A DNA stretch of 40,374 nucleotides from Bryobacterales bacterium (GCA_025350625.1 JANXXL010000041.1:1-40374); one strand, 5' to 3'. Positions 23,762 to 34,796 are shown, counted from the stretch's first letter. A program made the numbers and translations. The notes: generated by a model from the sequence alone, not told the origin.

Positions 23762-25381
23762 ATGGGCTCGTTATCGCCACGGCTTCAGGTTCGGGTCGCA
23801 CAGAAACAGATTCTTACGCCCGGCTTGGTTCAGATGGTTAGCCTGCTGCAGCTAAACCGGCTGGAACTGAAAGATATGATTTCGGCCGAGGTGGCGCAGA
23901 ACCCGGTTCTCGAGGAAGCCACTGAGGGCGGCGAAGAGCTGACGCCCGAGGAATTGCAGCCTTTGCTCGAAGCCGAGGGCGAGCGGTCAGGCGATCCGGC
24001 CGATCAGTCCATCCTCGAAGTGACCGCAGGGCCCCGCGAGATGGAAGGCACCGACGCCGAATTCGAACCCCGTGCCATGGCGGAATCGATCGCGATTGAC
24101 GCTGCCGCCGCCGGGCTCGTGATACCGGACGATTCGAGCACCGATCTCTCCATTCCCGGCGTGACTGAAAATCCCGAAGTCAAAGCCGCCGACCCTTTCG
24201 ACGAAATCGATTTCGGTTCCTATTTCGACGATTATCTGGATCCCGGCTACAAGAGCCCGGCGTCTGAAGTTTCGGAGAAACCGTCCTTCGAAACGTTTCT
24301 TTCGTCACCGGTAACTCTTAGCGACCATCTGCACTCGCAACTGGCGCTGATTGCGCTGACCGAAGAAGTGCGCGACGCGGCCGAAGGCATCATCGGCAAC
24401 CTGGATGAAAACGGATACCTGACCTCGACGGCGGCGGAAATCACCACCGCCGAAGGACACGATCCCGCGGCCATGGCGGAAGCGCTGCGGGTGGTCCATA
24501 CGCTCGACCCGGCTGGGGTTGGGTCGGCCGACTTGCGTGAATGCCTGCTGCTCCAAATTGAGAGCCGCAATGGACACGGTGGAGTAGCCTGGCAAATTCT
24601 TTCCGGCCATTTAAAGATGGTGGAGCTGAAACAGTTCAGAGAACTGGCCAAAGTTCTGCGCCGCCCGCCGGAGCATATCGAAATTGCGATCGATGTCATC
24701 CGGCACCTGGATCCACGCCCCGGACTGCGCTATTCAGGCCCCGGAGCGCGGCAGGTCGAACCGGACGTCTATATTTCTAAAGACGGCGAAGATTATCTGA
24801 TCCAGATCAATGACGAGGACGTCCCGCAGCTGCGCCTAAATCCTCAATACCGGCGCATGCTCGACAGGAATCAGGAGCCGGATAAAGAAGTCCGCAATTA
24901 CGTCAAGGAAAGGTATGCCAGCGCGATTCAGCTCATGAAAAACATCGAGCAGCGCAAGCAGACCATCCTTAAAGTCTGCCAGTCTATCGTGCGGCGCCAG
25001 TTGGATTTCCTGGAGGGCGGTATTGACGAATTGAAGCCTATGATGATCAAGGAAATCGCCGAAGAGATTGGCGTGCATCCTTCGACAGTCAGCCGGGCGG
25101 TTTCGAGTAAATACGCGCATACCCCGCAGGGCGTGTTCGAGCTGCGTTACTTCTTCTCCGAAGCCGTGCAGGGCCCCTCGGGCGGCGGCACGCCGTTGCT
25201 GATCTTGAAGCGCAGGGTCAAAAAGATGATCGAAGAGGAGGATACGGCTCATCCACTCACCGACGAACACATTACGGAGCGCCTGCAGGCCGAAGGCATA
25301 CAGGTGACTCGCCGTACCGTAGCTAAGTACCGCGAGGATATGCGCATCCCCTCCACGCATCAAAGACGCGTTCGCAAATAA
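23762..25381 (+). CDS. rpoN: RNA polymerase sigma-54 factor
   Basis: RpoN directs RNA polymerase to -24/-12 promoters that need an AAA+ activator. The 539-residue protein starts MGSLSPRLQVRVAQKQILTP; the N-terminal region I is Gln- and Leu-rich (TPGLVQMVSLLQLNRLEL). An acidic region II (about 60-165) contains many Asp and Glu. The core-binding region follows, then the DNA-binding domain with a helix-turn-helix (IAEEIGVHPSTVSRAV) and the RpoN box TRRTVAKYRE near the C-terminus. The start at 23762 is supported by AGGATGGG upstream; ATGs at 23726 and 23750 are less likely. It is followed by hpf and rapZ, a classical sigma-54 arrangement. Confidence 0.97.
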   Translation: MGSLSPRLQVRVAQKQILTPGLVQMVSLLQLNRLELKDMISAEVAQNPVLEEATEGGEELTPEELQPLLEAEGERSGDPADQSILEVTAGPREMEGTDAEFEPRAMAESIAIDAAAAGLVIPDDSSTDLSIPGVTENPEVKAADPFDEIDFGSYFDDYLDPGYKSPASEVSEKPSFETFLSSPVTLSDHLHSQLALIALTEEVRDAAEGIIGNLDENGYLTSTAAEITTAEGHDPAAMAEALRVVHTLDPAGVGSADLRECLLLQIESRNGHGGVAWQILSGHLKMVELKQFRELAKVLRRPPEHIEIAIDVIRHLDPRPGLRYSGPGARQVEPDVYISKDGEDYLIQINDEDVPQLRLNPQYRRMLDRNQEPDKEVRNYVKERYASAIQLMKNIEQRKQTILKVCQSIVRRQLDFLEGGIDELKPMMIKEIAEEIGVHPSTVSRAVSSKYAHTPQGVFELRYFFSEAVQGPSGGGTPLLILKRRVKKMIEEEDTAHPLTDEHITERLQAEGIQVTRRTVAKYREDMRIPSTHQRRVRK

Positions 25382-25397
25382 TACGGAGAGTAGCGTC

Positions 25398-25994
25398 ATG
25401 AAGGTAAACTACAAGGGGATCAAGAACGATTTCCTGCCAAAGTTACAAGAGAAGTTAGACGCCAAATTTGCGAAGCTATCCAAGTTAGTGGACGGGCGAG
25501 GGGAAAAACAAGCGCACGTGGTGGTGACCAGCGAACGCCATCTTCATAAAGCTGAAGTCACGTTGCACGTTCATAATCATCAGTTGGTGGGAATCGGCAC
25601 CGACAGCGACGTATACAACGCCATGAGCGCGGCGCTCGACCGCATTGAAAAGCAGGCCGTCAAGCAAGGCGCGAAGTGGCGCGATACTACGCGCCGGTCG
25701 GAGCCGATGAAGACCGCCACCGCTAAGGACATACCGGAGATTCCGGCGCGCCCGTCAGTGCCGGTCAAAACCGCAAAGCGCAAAACCGCGGCGGCGCCTG
25801 CGGCATCTTCCGGTGCCGGCACCCGGGTTTTCCGGCCCAATCAGCATGAGCGACGGAAACCCATCACCCTTGAAGAAGCGCTGCTCGAAATGGAAGACGG
25901 ACGCGAATACGTGGCTTATCGCGACGCGGACAAGCAAGTGGTGTCGATTTTGATCCGCCGCCGTGACGGCCATTATGATTTAATCGAAACCTAG
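25398..25994 (+). CDS. hpf: Ribosome hibernation-promoting factor, long form
   Basis: HPF binds the 30S decoding region and drives ribosomes into inactive 100S dimers in stationary phase. The 198-residue protein has the N-terminal beta-alpha-beta-beta-beta-alpha domain (about 1-95, including the helix VYNAMSAALDRIEKQAVKQ). After a low-complexity Lys/Ala/Pro linker comes the C-terminal dimerisation domain of the long form (about 150-198, PITLEEALLEMEDGREYVAYRD). The linker is less conserved than the domains, as usual. It begins 16 bases after rpoN and AGAG serves as a weak ribosome binding site. Confidence 0.95.
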   Translation: MKVNYKGIKNDFLPKLQEKLDAKFAKLSKLVDGRGEKQAHVVVTSERHLHKAEVTLHVHNHQLVGIGTDSDVYNAMSAALDRIEKQAVKQGAKWRDTTRRSEPMKTATAKDIPEIPARPSVPVKTAKRKTAAAPAASSGAGTRVFRPNQHERRKPITLEEALLEMEDGREYVAYRDADKQVVSILIRRRDGHYDLIET

Positions 25995-26035
25995 GGCAGC
26001 GGACGCGCCGCTAGCGTGCACCCACAAGAGGAGCG

Positions 26036-26917
26036 ATGAAAACAGCTACGCCGGCCGCGGCTAAGACCGAGCTGGTCATTATCACCGGCCTTAGCGGGTC
26101 AGGCAAGGGGACCGTGCTCAAGGCGCTCGAAGACCTGGGCTATTATTCCGTAGACAATCTCCCTATCGATCTGATCCCCAAGTTCGCGCAGCTTACCAAG
26201 GACGCGCCCACTATCCGGCGGGCGGCCCTGGTGGTGGATATCCGCGAGGGGGCGGCGCTCGAGCGCTTCCCGGCTCTCTACAAGCGCATTCGCCGGCAGG
26301 TGCCGACGCGGCTGATCTTTTTAGAATCCGACGACTCCTCGCTGATTCGCCGCTTCAGCGAGACCCGGCGTCCGCATCCCCTCGGCACCGCGCAGAGCGT
26401 CAGCGCCAGCATCCGCAGCGAACGCGAGCGCCTGGAGCCTATCCGAAAGCTGGCCGATCCCATCATCAACACCACCAAGTTCAACGTTCATGAACTCCGG
26501 GAAACCATCCACCGCACCTTCGGGGGGAAAAAAGGAACGCCGGACATCCTGGTGCAGGTGACTAGCTTCGGCTATCGCCATGGGGTGCCTGCAGACAGCG
26601 ATCTGGTGTTTGATGTGCGCTTTCTGCCAAACCCGAATTACATTCCCGCCTTCAAGAACTTCAGCGGAAAGCACCCCAGCGTGGCACGCTACATCCGATC
26701 TTTTCCGCAAACCACCGAGTTTATCGAGCGCATTTCGGATCTGTTGATCTACCTGCTGCCGCACTATATCGCCGAGGGCAAGAGTTACCTCACGATTTCT
26801 TTCGGCTGCACCGGCGGCCATCACCGCAGCGTGCTGATTGCGAGCGAAATCCGTAAACGTCTGGCGGCTGCGGGTTATCGCATTAAAGAAACCCACCGCG
26901 ACGTAAAGAAGGTTTAG
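26036..26917 (+). CDS. rapZ: RNase adapter / nucleotide-binding protein RapZ (YvcJ)
   Basis: The 293-residue protein has the P-loop GLSGSGKGT near residue 18 and a Walker-B-like segment (ALVVDIREG). The C-terminal domain carries DLVFDVRFLPNPNY and the glycine-rich TISFGCTGGHHRSV, which together define the family. In enterobacteria RapZ senses glucosamine-6-phosphate and guides RNase E to the small RNA GlmZ; in other bacteria the RNA target is unknown. It follows hpf with 41 bases between, and AGAGGAG precedes the ATG. The ptsN gene that often lies in this cluster is missing. Confidence 0.95.
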   Translation: MKTATPAAAKTELVIITGLSGSGKGTVLKALEDLGYYSVDNLPIDLIPKFAQLTKDAPTIRRAALVVDIREGAALERFPALYKRIRRQVPTRLIFLESDDSSLIRRFSETRRPHPLGTAQSVSASIRSERERLEPIRKLADPIINTTKFNVHELRETIHRTFGGKKGTPDILVQVTSFGYRHGVPADSDLVFDVRFLPNPNYIPAFKNFSGKHPSVARYIRSFPQTTEFIERISDLLIYLLPHYIAEGKSYLTISFGCTGGHHRSVLIASEIRKRLAAAGYRIKETHRDVKKV

Positions 26918-26932
26918 CGGACGCTAGAGCGG

Positions 26933-27759
26933 CTACCCGGAACGCTGCGCCAACACTTTCAACCTAGCTCTGGTGACTGGCTTCGCGAAGTAGCGCAGCA
27001 TCCGCTCATTGCCTTCGGTGAAGAGGGCGGCCAAGCGGGTATCGGTAAGCCTGAGGGTCTCGAAATCGTTCGCAACGGCGCGGTCGGAACGCTCCGCATC
27101 GGCACGGTTCCATGCTCTACTCCCCGCCTTCCCATACGCTCGCAGGGCCCGGATCCCTAAAGCCTCCACCGTATTGACGGCCTCGGTTCGCGGAAGGCCG
27201 GCGGCACGCAAACTTTCTGCCGCCCCCGCTATCCAGGGCAATAACAGGTAGGACCCCAAATGCACGCCTGCGAGATACAAGGGCTTGGCCGCCGGCCGGA
27301 GTTCGAATAGCTTACGGCGGTCTTCCGCCAGCAGTTTCCGCAGCTCCGTCAGCACCATCGGATGTCCTTCGCCAACGAACTTTCGTTCATGCGATTCCGG
27401 AACACAGTTCAAGGTGGCCACGCGGGCCCCCGCCATCCGCAGCGGACTCGGCCGGAGGCTGTCGCGAAGCGCATCGCACAGGACCACTATTTTGCCCGAC
27501 AACGGAATCGCGGATGCCAGTTGAGCGGTGACACAATCTAAGACGCTTTCGGGGGCATAGATCCAGATAACATCGCAAGGCTCAAGCGCCGTGTACTCCG
27601 CCACGCCGGAACCGGCGCGCAGTCCGTTCGCAATCCGGCGCGACACCTTGAGGGAAGAACCTTTTACGGGGCCCAATTGCTCCAGCAGTGCCGGCATACG
27701 GGCCAGGAATGACTGATTGACGCCTCCCGCGCCCACCAGTCCCGTCGGTTTGCGAGATT

Positions 27760-27763
<4 letters not shown>
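26933..27763 (-). CDS. Rossmann-fold protein of the DUF2520 type
   Basis: The start at 27763 overlaps the uvrB stop (ATGA), giving 276 residues; the longer open frame lies in uvrB. The N-terminal half is a NAD(P)-binding-like Rossmann domain: [16 protein letters not shown] with the Gly-rich turn, later [12 protein letters not shown] and [10 protein letters not shown]. The C-terminal half is all-helical ([24 protein letters not shown]), like the dimerisation domain of pyrroline-5-carboxylate reductase and DUF2520 proteins. The usual full GxGxxG is present as GAGGVN. The function of these proteins is unknown; an oxidoreductase is likely. Coupling to uvrB suggests shared expression only. Confidence 0.8.
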
Positions 27764-29772
<2,009 letters not shown>

Positions 29773-29778
29773 GCCCCT

Positions 29779-29784
29779 ATTATA
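29779..29784 (-). promoter_or_regulatory. Likely -10 box of uvrB
   Basis: On the minus strand a perfect TATAAT is separated from the uvrB ATG by only AGGGGC. Transcription would begin at or beside the start codon, so the messenger would be essentially leaderless. The -35 region has no good match. Confidence 0.5.
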
Positions 29785-29826
29785 AAAGACCGTCGCGAAG
29801 CGCTCACCCATGTTAAGGTTTCAAAA

Positions 29827-30591
29827 GTGGGCACCCCCGGCACCGCCGCGACATTCGATCTGTATCCGCTCCGCTTCCGTTTCGAAACTTGTAAGCTGCG
29901 GGAGTTTTCGGGCAACGGGTTACGCGGGGCGTTTGGTAGCGCTCTTAAAAAAATGAATGCGGAAGCGTATGCGCGATATTTCTCTCCCCGAGCGGAGGCG
30001 AATTCCGGACCGAGCGGACTCGGTGATCCGCCGCGCCCTTTCGTGTTTCGGCTGGCGGGTCCTTTGGAAGCAGGACTGAATTTGTTTCTGACCCGCGAAC
30101 CCGGGATCGAACCCTTTAAGCAAGCAATGGCGGAATTGGGGTCGCTGCAGTCAGTCGCGGGAACGGAACTGTTGCGGCTGTCTTTGTCCGCTGCGGCGCG
30201 TCCGGTTCACCGGCTGCGGCTACACTTCCTGACGCCGACAGAGATCAAAGGCGCGGACCGCCCGGAATTCGGAATCCTGATGGCGCGAATTCGCGATCGC
30301 GTCAGCACTCTGCGCGAGCTTTACGGCGCAGGACCGATCGAGATCGACTTCAAGGCGTTCGGGGAGCGCGCGCGCCGCGTGTCGATGACGCGCTGCGAGT
30401 TGGTTCCTGTCGCCGCGGAACGCGCCAGCCGCAGCACCGGTCAACGACATTCCCTGGGTGGATTCACCGGCCTCGCCGAATATGAGGGCGATGTAAGCGA
30501 GTTTCTGCCTTACCTTGAAATCGCGCGCTGGACTGGCGTCGGCCGGCAGACCGTCTGGGGCAAAGGGGAAATCGCCTACGAAACGCTTTGA
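29827..30591 (+). CDS. Orphan Cas6-like RAMP protein (PF10040 type)
   Basis: The product has 254 residues if started at GTG 29827, with AAGG nine bases upstream. The open frame begins further back, inside uvrB on the other strand, and that part is not conserved-looking. The N-terminus (DLYPLRFRFETCKLREFSGNGLRGAFG) and the C-terminal glycine-rich loop (GVGRQTVWGKGEI) are typical of the Cas6-like family that processes CRISPR RNA. No CRISPR array or other cas gene is in the window. The only histidines are His128, His133 and His208; the N-terminal part has none, so a classical N-terminal catalytic His is absent. The family pattern of Cys pairs after the first helix is also missing. It may bind or cut some other RNA. 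Confidence 0.8.
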   Translation: MGTPGTAATFDLYPLRFRFETCKLREFSGNGLRGAFGSALKKMNAEAYARYFSPRAEANSGPSGLGDPPRPFVFRLAGPLEAGLNLFLTREPGIEPFKQAMAELGSLQSVAGTELLRLSLSAAARPVHRLRLHFLTPTEIKGADRPEFGILMARIRDRVSTLRELYGAGPIEIDFKAFGERARRVSMTRCELVPVAAERASRSTGQRHSLGGFTGLAEYEGDVSEFLPYLEIARWTGVGRQTVWGKGEIAYETL

Positions 30592-30601
30592 ACGGGATTT
30601 A

Positions 30602-31204
30602 GTGCGTGGCCGGCTGCATGAACCAATGGCGTCGGCCTCCGGCAAAGGCCTGGTGATCACGCACGGGGCGGGATCGAATTGCGAATCGCCTTTATTGCGC
30701 GCGGTCGCGGAGACATTTGCCGCAGCGGGGTTTTTCGTGCTTCGCTGCGACCTGCCTTACCGGCAGCAGTGCCCAACCGGGCCGCCTTTTCCGGGCGCGG
30801 CCGCGCGCGATCGCGAAGGACTGCAGCGCGCCTCTGAAGCGATGCGCGAAATCACCTCCGGGTTCGTCATCCTGGGCGGACATTCTTATGGCGGGAGGCA
30901 AGCGACGCTACTGGCAGCCGAAACCCCCGCAGTAGCCGATATGCTGCTCCTGCTTTCTTATCCTTTGCATCCACCCCGCAAGCCCGAACAGCTTCGAACC
31001 CAGCACTTTCCGCAACTCTGGACGCCGGCTTTATTTATTCAAGGGACGCGCGACCCTTTTGGCTCCATCGAAGAGATGACTACCGCGCTCGGCGCTATTC
31101 CGTCACGCCATAACCTGGTGACCATTGAAAAGGCGGGTCACGAATTAGGCGCGGCGGCAGCGGCGGTTATACTGCGAGAAGCAGAGTGCTTCGCGAACGC
31201 CTGA
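30602..31204 (+). CDS. Alpha/beta hydrolase family protein
   Basis: A 200-residue product if started at GTG 30602; ATG 30626 is an alternative, and the frame also extends into the preceding gene. The fold is recognisable: GLVITHGAGSN at the first strand (oxyanion hole), the nucleophile elbow GGHSYGGRQA and a later TPALFIQGTRDPFG, which carries the acid. The final GHEL supplies the catalytic His. It belongs to the KANL3/Tex30-like hydrolases, whose substrates are unknown. It sits ten bases after the Cas6-like gene and overlaps the YggS-type gene by 19 bases, so the three are likely co-transcribed. Confidence 0.85.
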   Translation: MRGRLHEPMASASGKGLVITHGAGSNCESPLLRAVAETFAAAGFFVLRCDLPYRQQCPTGPPFPGAAARDREGLQRASEAMREITSGFVILGGHSYGGRQATLLAAETPAVADMLLLLSYPLHPPRKPEQLRTQHFPQLWTPALFIQGTRDPFGSIEEMTTALGAIPSRHNLVTIEKAGHELGAAAAAVILREAECFANA

Positions 31205-31854
31205 ATCAAGTCGAGGAACGCATCCGGAACGCAGTGAAGCGTGCGGGACGCGAGCGTTCCGAAATCACGCTCGTCGCTGTCACCAAGAAATTTCCAGCGG
31301 CCGTAGTGCTCGAAGCCTTCGCTTTAGGCCTGCGCCACTTCGGTGAGAACTATGTGCAGGAATTCGAAGCTAAACACCCCGCGCTGGCCCATCTCAGCGA
31401 TGCCGGTGCGCAGTTTCACTTCATCGGTCATCTGCAAAGCAATAAGGCCCGGATTGCCACGGAATTGTTTCAGGTGATCGAAACTGTCGATTCCGAAAAA
31501 CTGGCCCGCCGTTTGGATCAAATCGGCACCCCACTGCAAGTGATGATCGAAGTGAAACTGAGCGAGGAGGATTCCAAAGCCGGTTCCGCACCCCACGCGC
31601 TGCTGGGCTTGATTGAAGCCATCCGCGCCTGCCCGAACCTGCAACTCACGGGTCTGATGACGATGCCGCCTTGGAGCGCTGATCCCGAACAGAGCCGGCC
31701 CTACTTCCGGAGACTAGCGGAACTGGCGCGGACCCACGGCCTCGCGAAAATCTCCATGGGCATGTCGAACGACCTCGAAGCCGCGATTGAGGAAGGGTCA
31801 ACGCATATCCGGGTCGGCACGGCGCTCTTTGGCTTGCGGCCTAAAACGGGCTGA
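31186..31854 (+). CDS. yggS: PLP homeostasis protein (YggS/PLPBP family)
   Basis: The 222-residue protein binds pyridoxal phosphate and helps keep B6 vitamers and amino acids in balance; it has no known enzyme activity. The PLP lysine is Lys34 in LVAVTKKF. Other family motifs are visible: FGENYVQEF, FHFIGHLQSNK, GLMTMPPW and the phosphate-binding SMGMSNDLEAAIEEGSTHIRVGTALFG. The start is GTG 31186, within the end of the hydrolase gene. Its 3' end overlaps the secretin gene on the other strand by 14 bases. Confidence 0.95.
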   Translation: MLRERLNQVEERIRNAVKRAGRERSEITLVAVTKKFPAAVVLEAFALGLRHFGENYVQEFEAKHPALAHLSDAGAQFHFIGHLQSNKARIATELFQVIETVDSEKLARRLDQIGTPLQVMIEVKLSEEDSKAGSAPHALLGLIEAIRACPNLQLTGLMTMPPWSADPEQSRPYFRRLAELARTHGLAKISMGMSNDLEAAIEEGSTHIRVGTALFGLRPKTG

Positions 31855-33424
31855 CGGGGCGCGTCTCGGTGCCGGTCCAGAGCGCGGGCGCCGCAAATTC
31901 CCACGGCGGCAGTGAAACCAGGCGCGGCTTTAATACCAGCAGCGTCTCGCTTCGATCCTGCTGATGGGTATGATGCGTGAATAAGCCGCCGATCAACGGC
32001 AAGTTCGACAAACCCGCCACTCCCGTAGGGGTTTCGGCGTCCGTGGCGCTCACTAAGCCGGCAACGATTGCCCATTCGCCGTCCTTCAACCGGACCTTCC
32101 CCTGATACTGGCGGCTGTCAATTACCGGAATCCCATTGAAGCTGCCGCTTCCCAAAGTTTTAAACTGAGCGTCTACATCGAGGGTAACTTCCATCCCCTC
32201 GTGCACGGTGGGGGTGATCTTTAACACTAGTCCCAAGTCCTCGAAACGGATGGAGGAAGACAGGCTGGGGTCTTGCGCCTGCGGCACCGTGGCGCCCGAA
32301 AAACTGGCGGTAATCACCGGGTAGCGATCGCCCACATGCAACGTCGATGCCTGTCCGTCTAAGGCAACGATCTGCGAGCGCAACAGCGTCTGAGTGGACG
32401 ACTTGCTCAGGGTCGCGAAGGCTGCCGCGTTAGCGATGCCCAAGCCCAGTAGCGTGGCCCCGCCTCCAAACGTAAAAAAGCTGCTGGTAATTGCCGACGA
32501 CGGCACGTTTTGGAATACCTTGCCAAAATCTACGATCGCCGCCGCGTTAGGCAAGGACAGGCCATAACTTAAGTTGGAAGTTCTTCCGACGGACAAGAAT
32601 TCGACATCCACTTCCACTTGCGCGCGGCCCCGCGAGAGATTCACAAACATTTGCCGGGCCGTGAGCGCCTTGGGCACGGTATCGCGAAAATACACTACCC
32701 GTTTGGCGGAATCGAGGGTGATCCGGCGGATTTCGAGTGTTTGCTGCACGGCGGTCAAAATCTCCTGCGCCTCCTGCGCGGATAGGCGCTCGGGAATGGG
32801 CGCCGCCACCGCCATCACCGGCATTAGTTCGGTGCGTTTCTGCGCCGTGTCGCGCGCCACCAGAGCGGAGTGCTCGTCTAAGGCAACCAGGAACGAATCC
32901 GTGGCGGCTTCAAGCGCCCGCAGCGCCTCGACGGCGGTGGCGTCCGTAATACGAAACGTCACGGAAGGCGACGCCGGCATGTAAGCCGTATCAAATGTCA
33001 ACTGAATGCCGTACGCCCCGGCAATCTTTTCCCAGAGGACTTGCGGAGTTTCTCGCGAATCGAAGCTCTGCCGACCCGACGCAGGCGAGAGCGCGGGCGC
33101 CGGAGCGGCTGCCAGTTCAACGCCGTCGACGGTTCCGTCAGCCTTAAGCTGGGCCTCCAATGTTTCGATGGCCGGATCCATCTTTTGTGTCTGCGCCGGC
33201 TGGGAGAGGACCGCCGCTCCCTGCAAGGCCGCCTGCCTCTGCGCATAGCGGGCGTTGCCGGGGTCGAGACGGGCTGCTTCCGAGTACAGGATATAGGCCC
33301 GCAAAGTATCCCCCGCGCGCACCGCTTTTTCGCCTGCTGCAAACGCTCGCGCCGCTTCGTCCGCCGCCGGAGACCAGGCGGCCGCGACTATCACAAGCCA
33401 CAGGATTCGCAGACACTTCAGCAT
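31841..33424 (-). CDS. Secretin-like outer-membrane protein
   Basis: The 527-residue product has a signal peptide (about 1-21) and a short TPR-like part (about 25-70: AFAAGEKAVRAGDTLRAY). Secretin N-type domains follow (ITDATAVEALRALEAAT near residue 160; VQQTLEIRRITLDSAKRVVYF near residue 225). The C-terminal secretin core contains EVDVEFLSVG, then VPVIDSRQYQGKVRLKDGEWAIVAGL and GLSNLPLIGGLF. Secretins form gated rings in the outer membrane for type II secretion, type IV pili or related systems. No other secretion gene is adjacent, so it is an orphan. It is divergent from a MoxR-like ATPase with only 115 bases between them. Confidence 0.88.
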   Translation of the reverse strand: MLKCLRILWLVIVAAAWSPAADEAARAFAAGEKAVRAGDTLRAYILYSEAARLDPGNARYAQRQAALQGAAVLSQPAQTQKMDPAIETLEAQLKADGTVDGVELAAAPAPALSPASGRQSFDSRETPQVLWEKIAGAYGIQLTFDTAYMPASPSVTFRITDATAVEALRALEAATDSFLVALDEHSALVARDTAQKRTELMPVMAVAAPIPERLSAQEAQEILTAVQQTLEIRRITLDSAKRVVYFRDTVPKALTARQMFVNLSRGRAQVEVDVEFLSVGRTSNLSYGLSLPNAAAIVDFGKVFQNVPSSAITSSFFTFGGGATLLGLGIANAAAFATLSKSSTQTLLRSQIVALDGQASTLHVGDRYPVITASFSGATVPQAQDPSLSSSIRFEDLGLVLKITPTVHEGMEVTLDVDAQFKTLGSGSFNGIPVIDSRQYQGKVRLKDGEWAIVAGLVSATDAETPTGVAGLSNLPLIGGLFTHHTHQQDRSETLLVLKPRLVSLPPWEFAAPALWTGTETRPVSPF

Positions 33425-33539
33425 GATGTTGGTCTAACTAAAGTATGACGCCGCGGATGCTCGAACGGGCAGAGCTTTAGCGCTGCCGTTAAACTCGCCT
33501 AACCCATCTGCCGATAGTCTGGTTAGGAGATCCACGATC

Positions 33540-34796
33540 ATGGCCACGTTTGCACCGGTTCGAACCGCCTTTAGTCCCGCCATCCCGCAGAATTTTGCGG
33601 AATTGGGGATTTCACAGAACCTGGTGCTGGATCTGGTGCTGCGCCGCATGGTAATCGAGGGGAACTGCACCTTGGCCAGCCTCGGTCGGTCCCTGCGTCT
33701 GGCAGTGCCCATCATCGATATCGCCTTTAAGCACATGCGCCAGCAGCAACTGGTGGAAGTAAAGGGCATGTCCGGCAACGATTACAACTTTACATTGTCC
33801 GGAGCGGGCAAGCAGATGGCCAACGAGCGGTTTCAGGTCTCCCAATACGCCGGCGCCTGCCCGGTGTCGATCAAGGAATACGGCGCGGCCGTGAGAGCGC
33901 AGTCCGCGAAAGTCAGTGTCGATCGGAGCGTGCTCCGCAACGCGTTTTCGGACCTCATCGTATCCGATCATATGCTTGACCAGCTTGGTCCGGCCATCAT
34001 TTCGCAAAGCTCTATTTTTATTTATGGCCCCACCGGCAACGGAAAGACCAGCTTGGCCGAGAGGATGTTGCGGGTTTACAAAGACGCCATCCTGATTCCG
34101 TATGCGGTCGAGGTGGATAACCAGATCATCAGTCTTTTCGATCCGGTGGTTCACCAGCCGCTCGATAACGACGAAACCGACGTCGACCCGCGGTGGGTGG
34201 TATGCAAGCGCCCCTGCATTCTGGTGGGCGGCGAACTGGTTCCGAGCATGCTCGAACTGCGCCTGGATGAGTCCTCGAGCATTTACGCCGCGCCGCTGCA
34301 GATGAAGGCCAATAACGGCATCCTGCTGATCGACGACTTTGGCCGCCAGTTGATGTCGCCGCGCGATTTGCTGAACCGCTGGATCGTGCCGCTCGACCGC
34401 CGCGTGGATTACCTCACGCTGCGCTACGGCGTGAAGTTCCAGATTCCGTTTGAGACCATGGTGGTGTTTTCCACCAACCTGGAGCCCTCCGATCTGGCCG
34501 ACGAAGCCTTCCTGCGCCGCATTCAGAACAAGATTCTAGTCGAAGCGGTGGATGCGCCCGCCTTCGACCAGATCTTCGACCGCGTGGTGAAATCGCGCCA
34601 CATTGACACCGAACCCGACAGCGCCGAGTACCTGCGAAAGCTTTGCCTGCGCCAGGGACGCACCGAATTGCGCGCCTGCTATCCGGCCGATATCTGCACC
34701 ATCTTGACCTCTATCGGACGTTATGAAGGACGCGGCCCGGTGATGTCGAAATCCGAACTCGAGCGCGCGACGGCGTTGTACTTCGCCAAAGGCTAG
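33540..34796 (+). CDS. MoxR-like AAA+ ATPase with N-terminal helical/winged domain
   Basis: The 418-residue cytoplasmic protein has an N-terminal region of about 120 residues that looks like a winged helix (LVLDLVLRRMVIEGNCTLAS and following). An AAA+ domain follows: Walker A GPTGNGKTS with Lys169, Walker B GILLIDDFGR, sensor 1 VVFSTN and an arginine-finger candidate in AFLRRIQNK. MoxR-type ATPases remodel or activate partner complexes. I know of similar proteins in acidobacterial genomes but not of a proven function. It is a plausible functional partner of the divergent secretin; this rests on position alone. Start ATG 33540 has TTAGGAG upstream. Confidence 0.85.
   Translation: MATFAPVRTAFSPAIPQNFAELGISQNLVLDLVLRRMVIEGNCTLASLGRSLRLAVPIIDIAFKHMRQQQLVEVKGMSGNDYNFTLSGAGKQMANERFQVSQYAGACPVSIKEYGAAVRAQSAKVSVDRSVLRNAFSDLIVSDHMLDQLGPAIISQSSIFIYGPTGNGKTSLAERMLRVYKDAILIPYAVEVDNQIISLFDPVVHQPLDNDETDVDPRWVVCKRPCILVGGELVPSMLELRLDESSSIYAAPLQMKANNGILLIDDFGRQLMSPRDLLNRWIVPLDRRVDYLTLRYGVKFQIPFETMVVFSTNLEPSDLADEAFLRRIQNKILVEAVDAPAFDQIFDRVVKSRHIDTEPDSAEYLRKLCLRQGRTELRACYPADICTILTSIGRYEGRGPVMSKSELERATALYFAKG

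Noticed and set aside
29773..29826. LexA/SOS box before uvrB
   Set aside because: No palindromic operator of a known LexA type is visible in the short space between the divergent genes.
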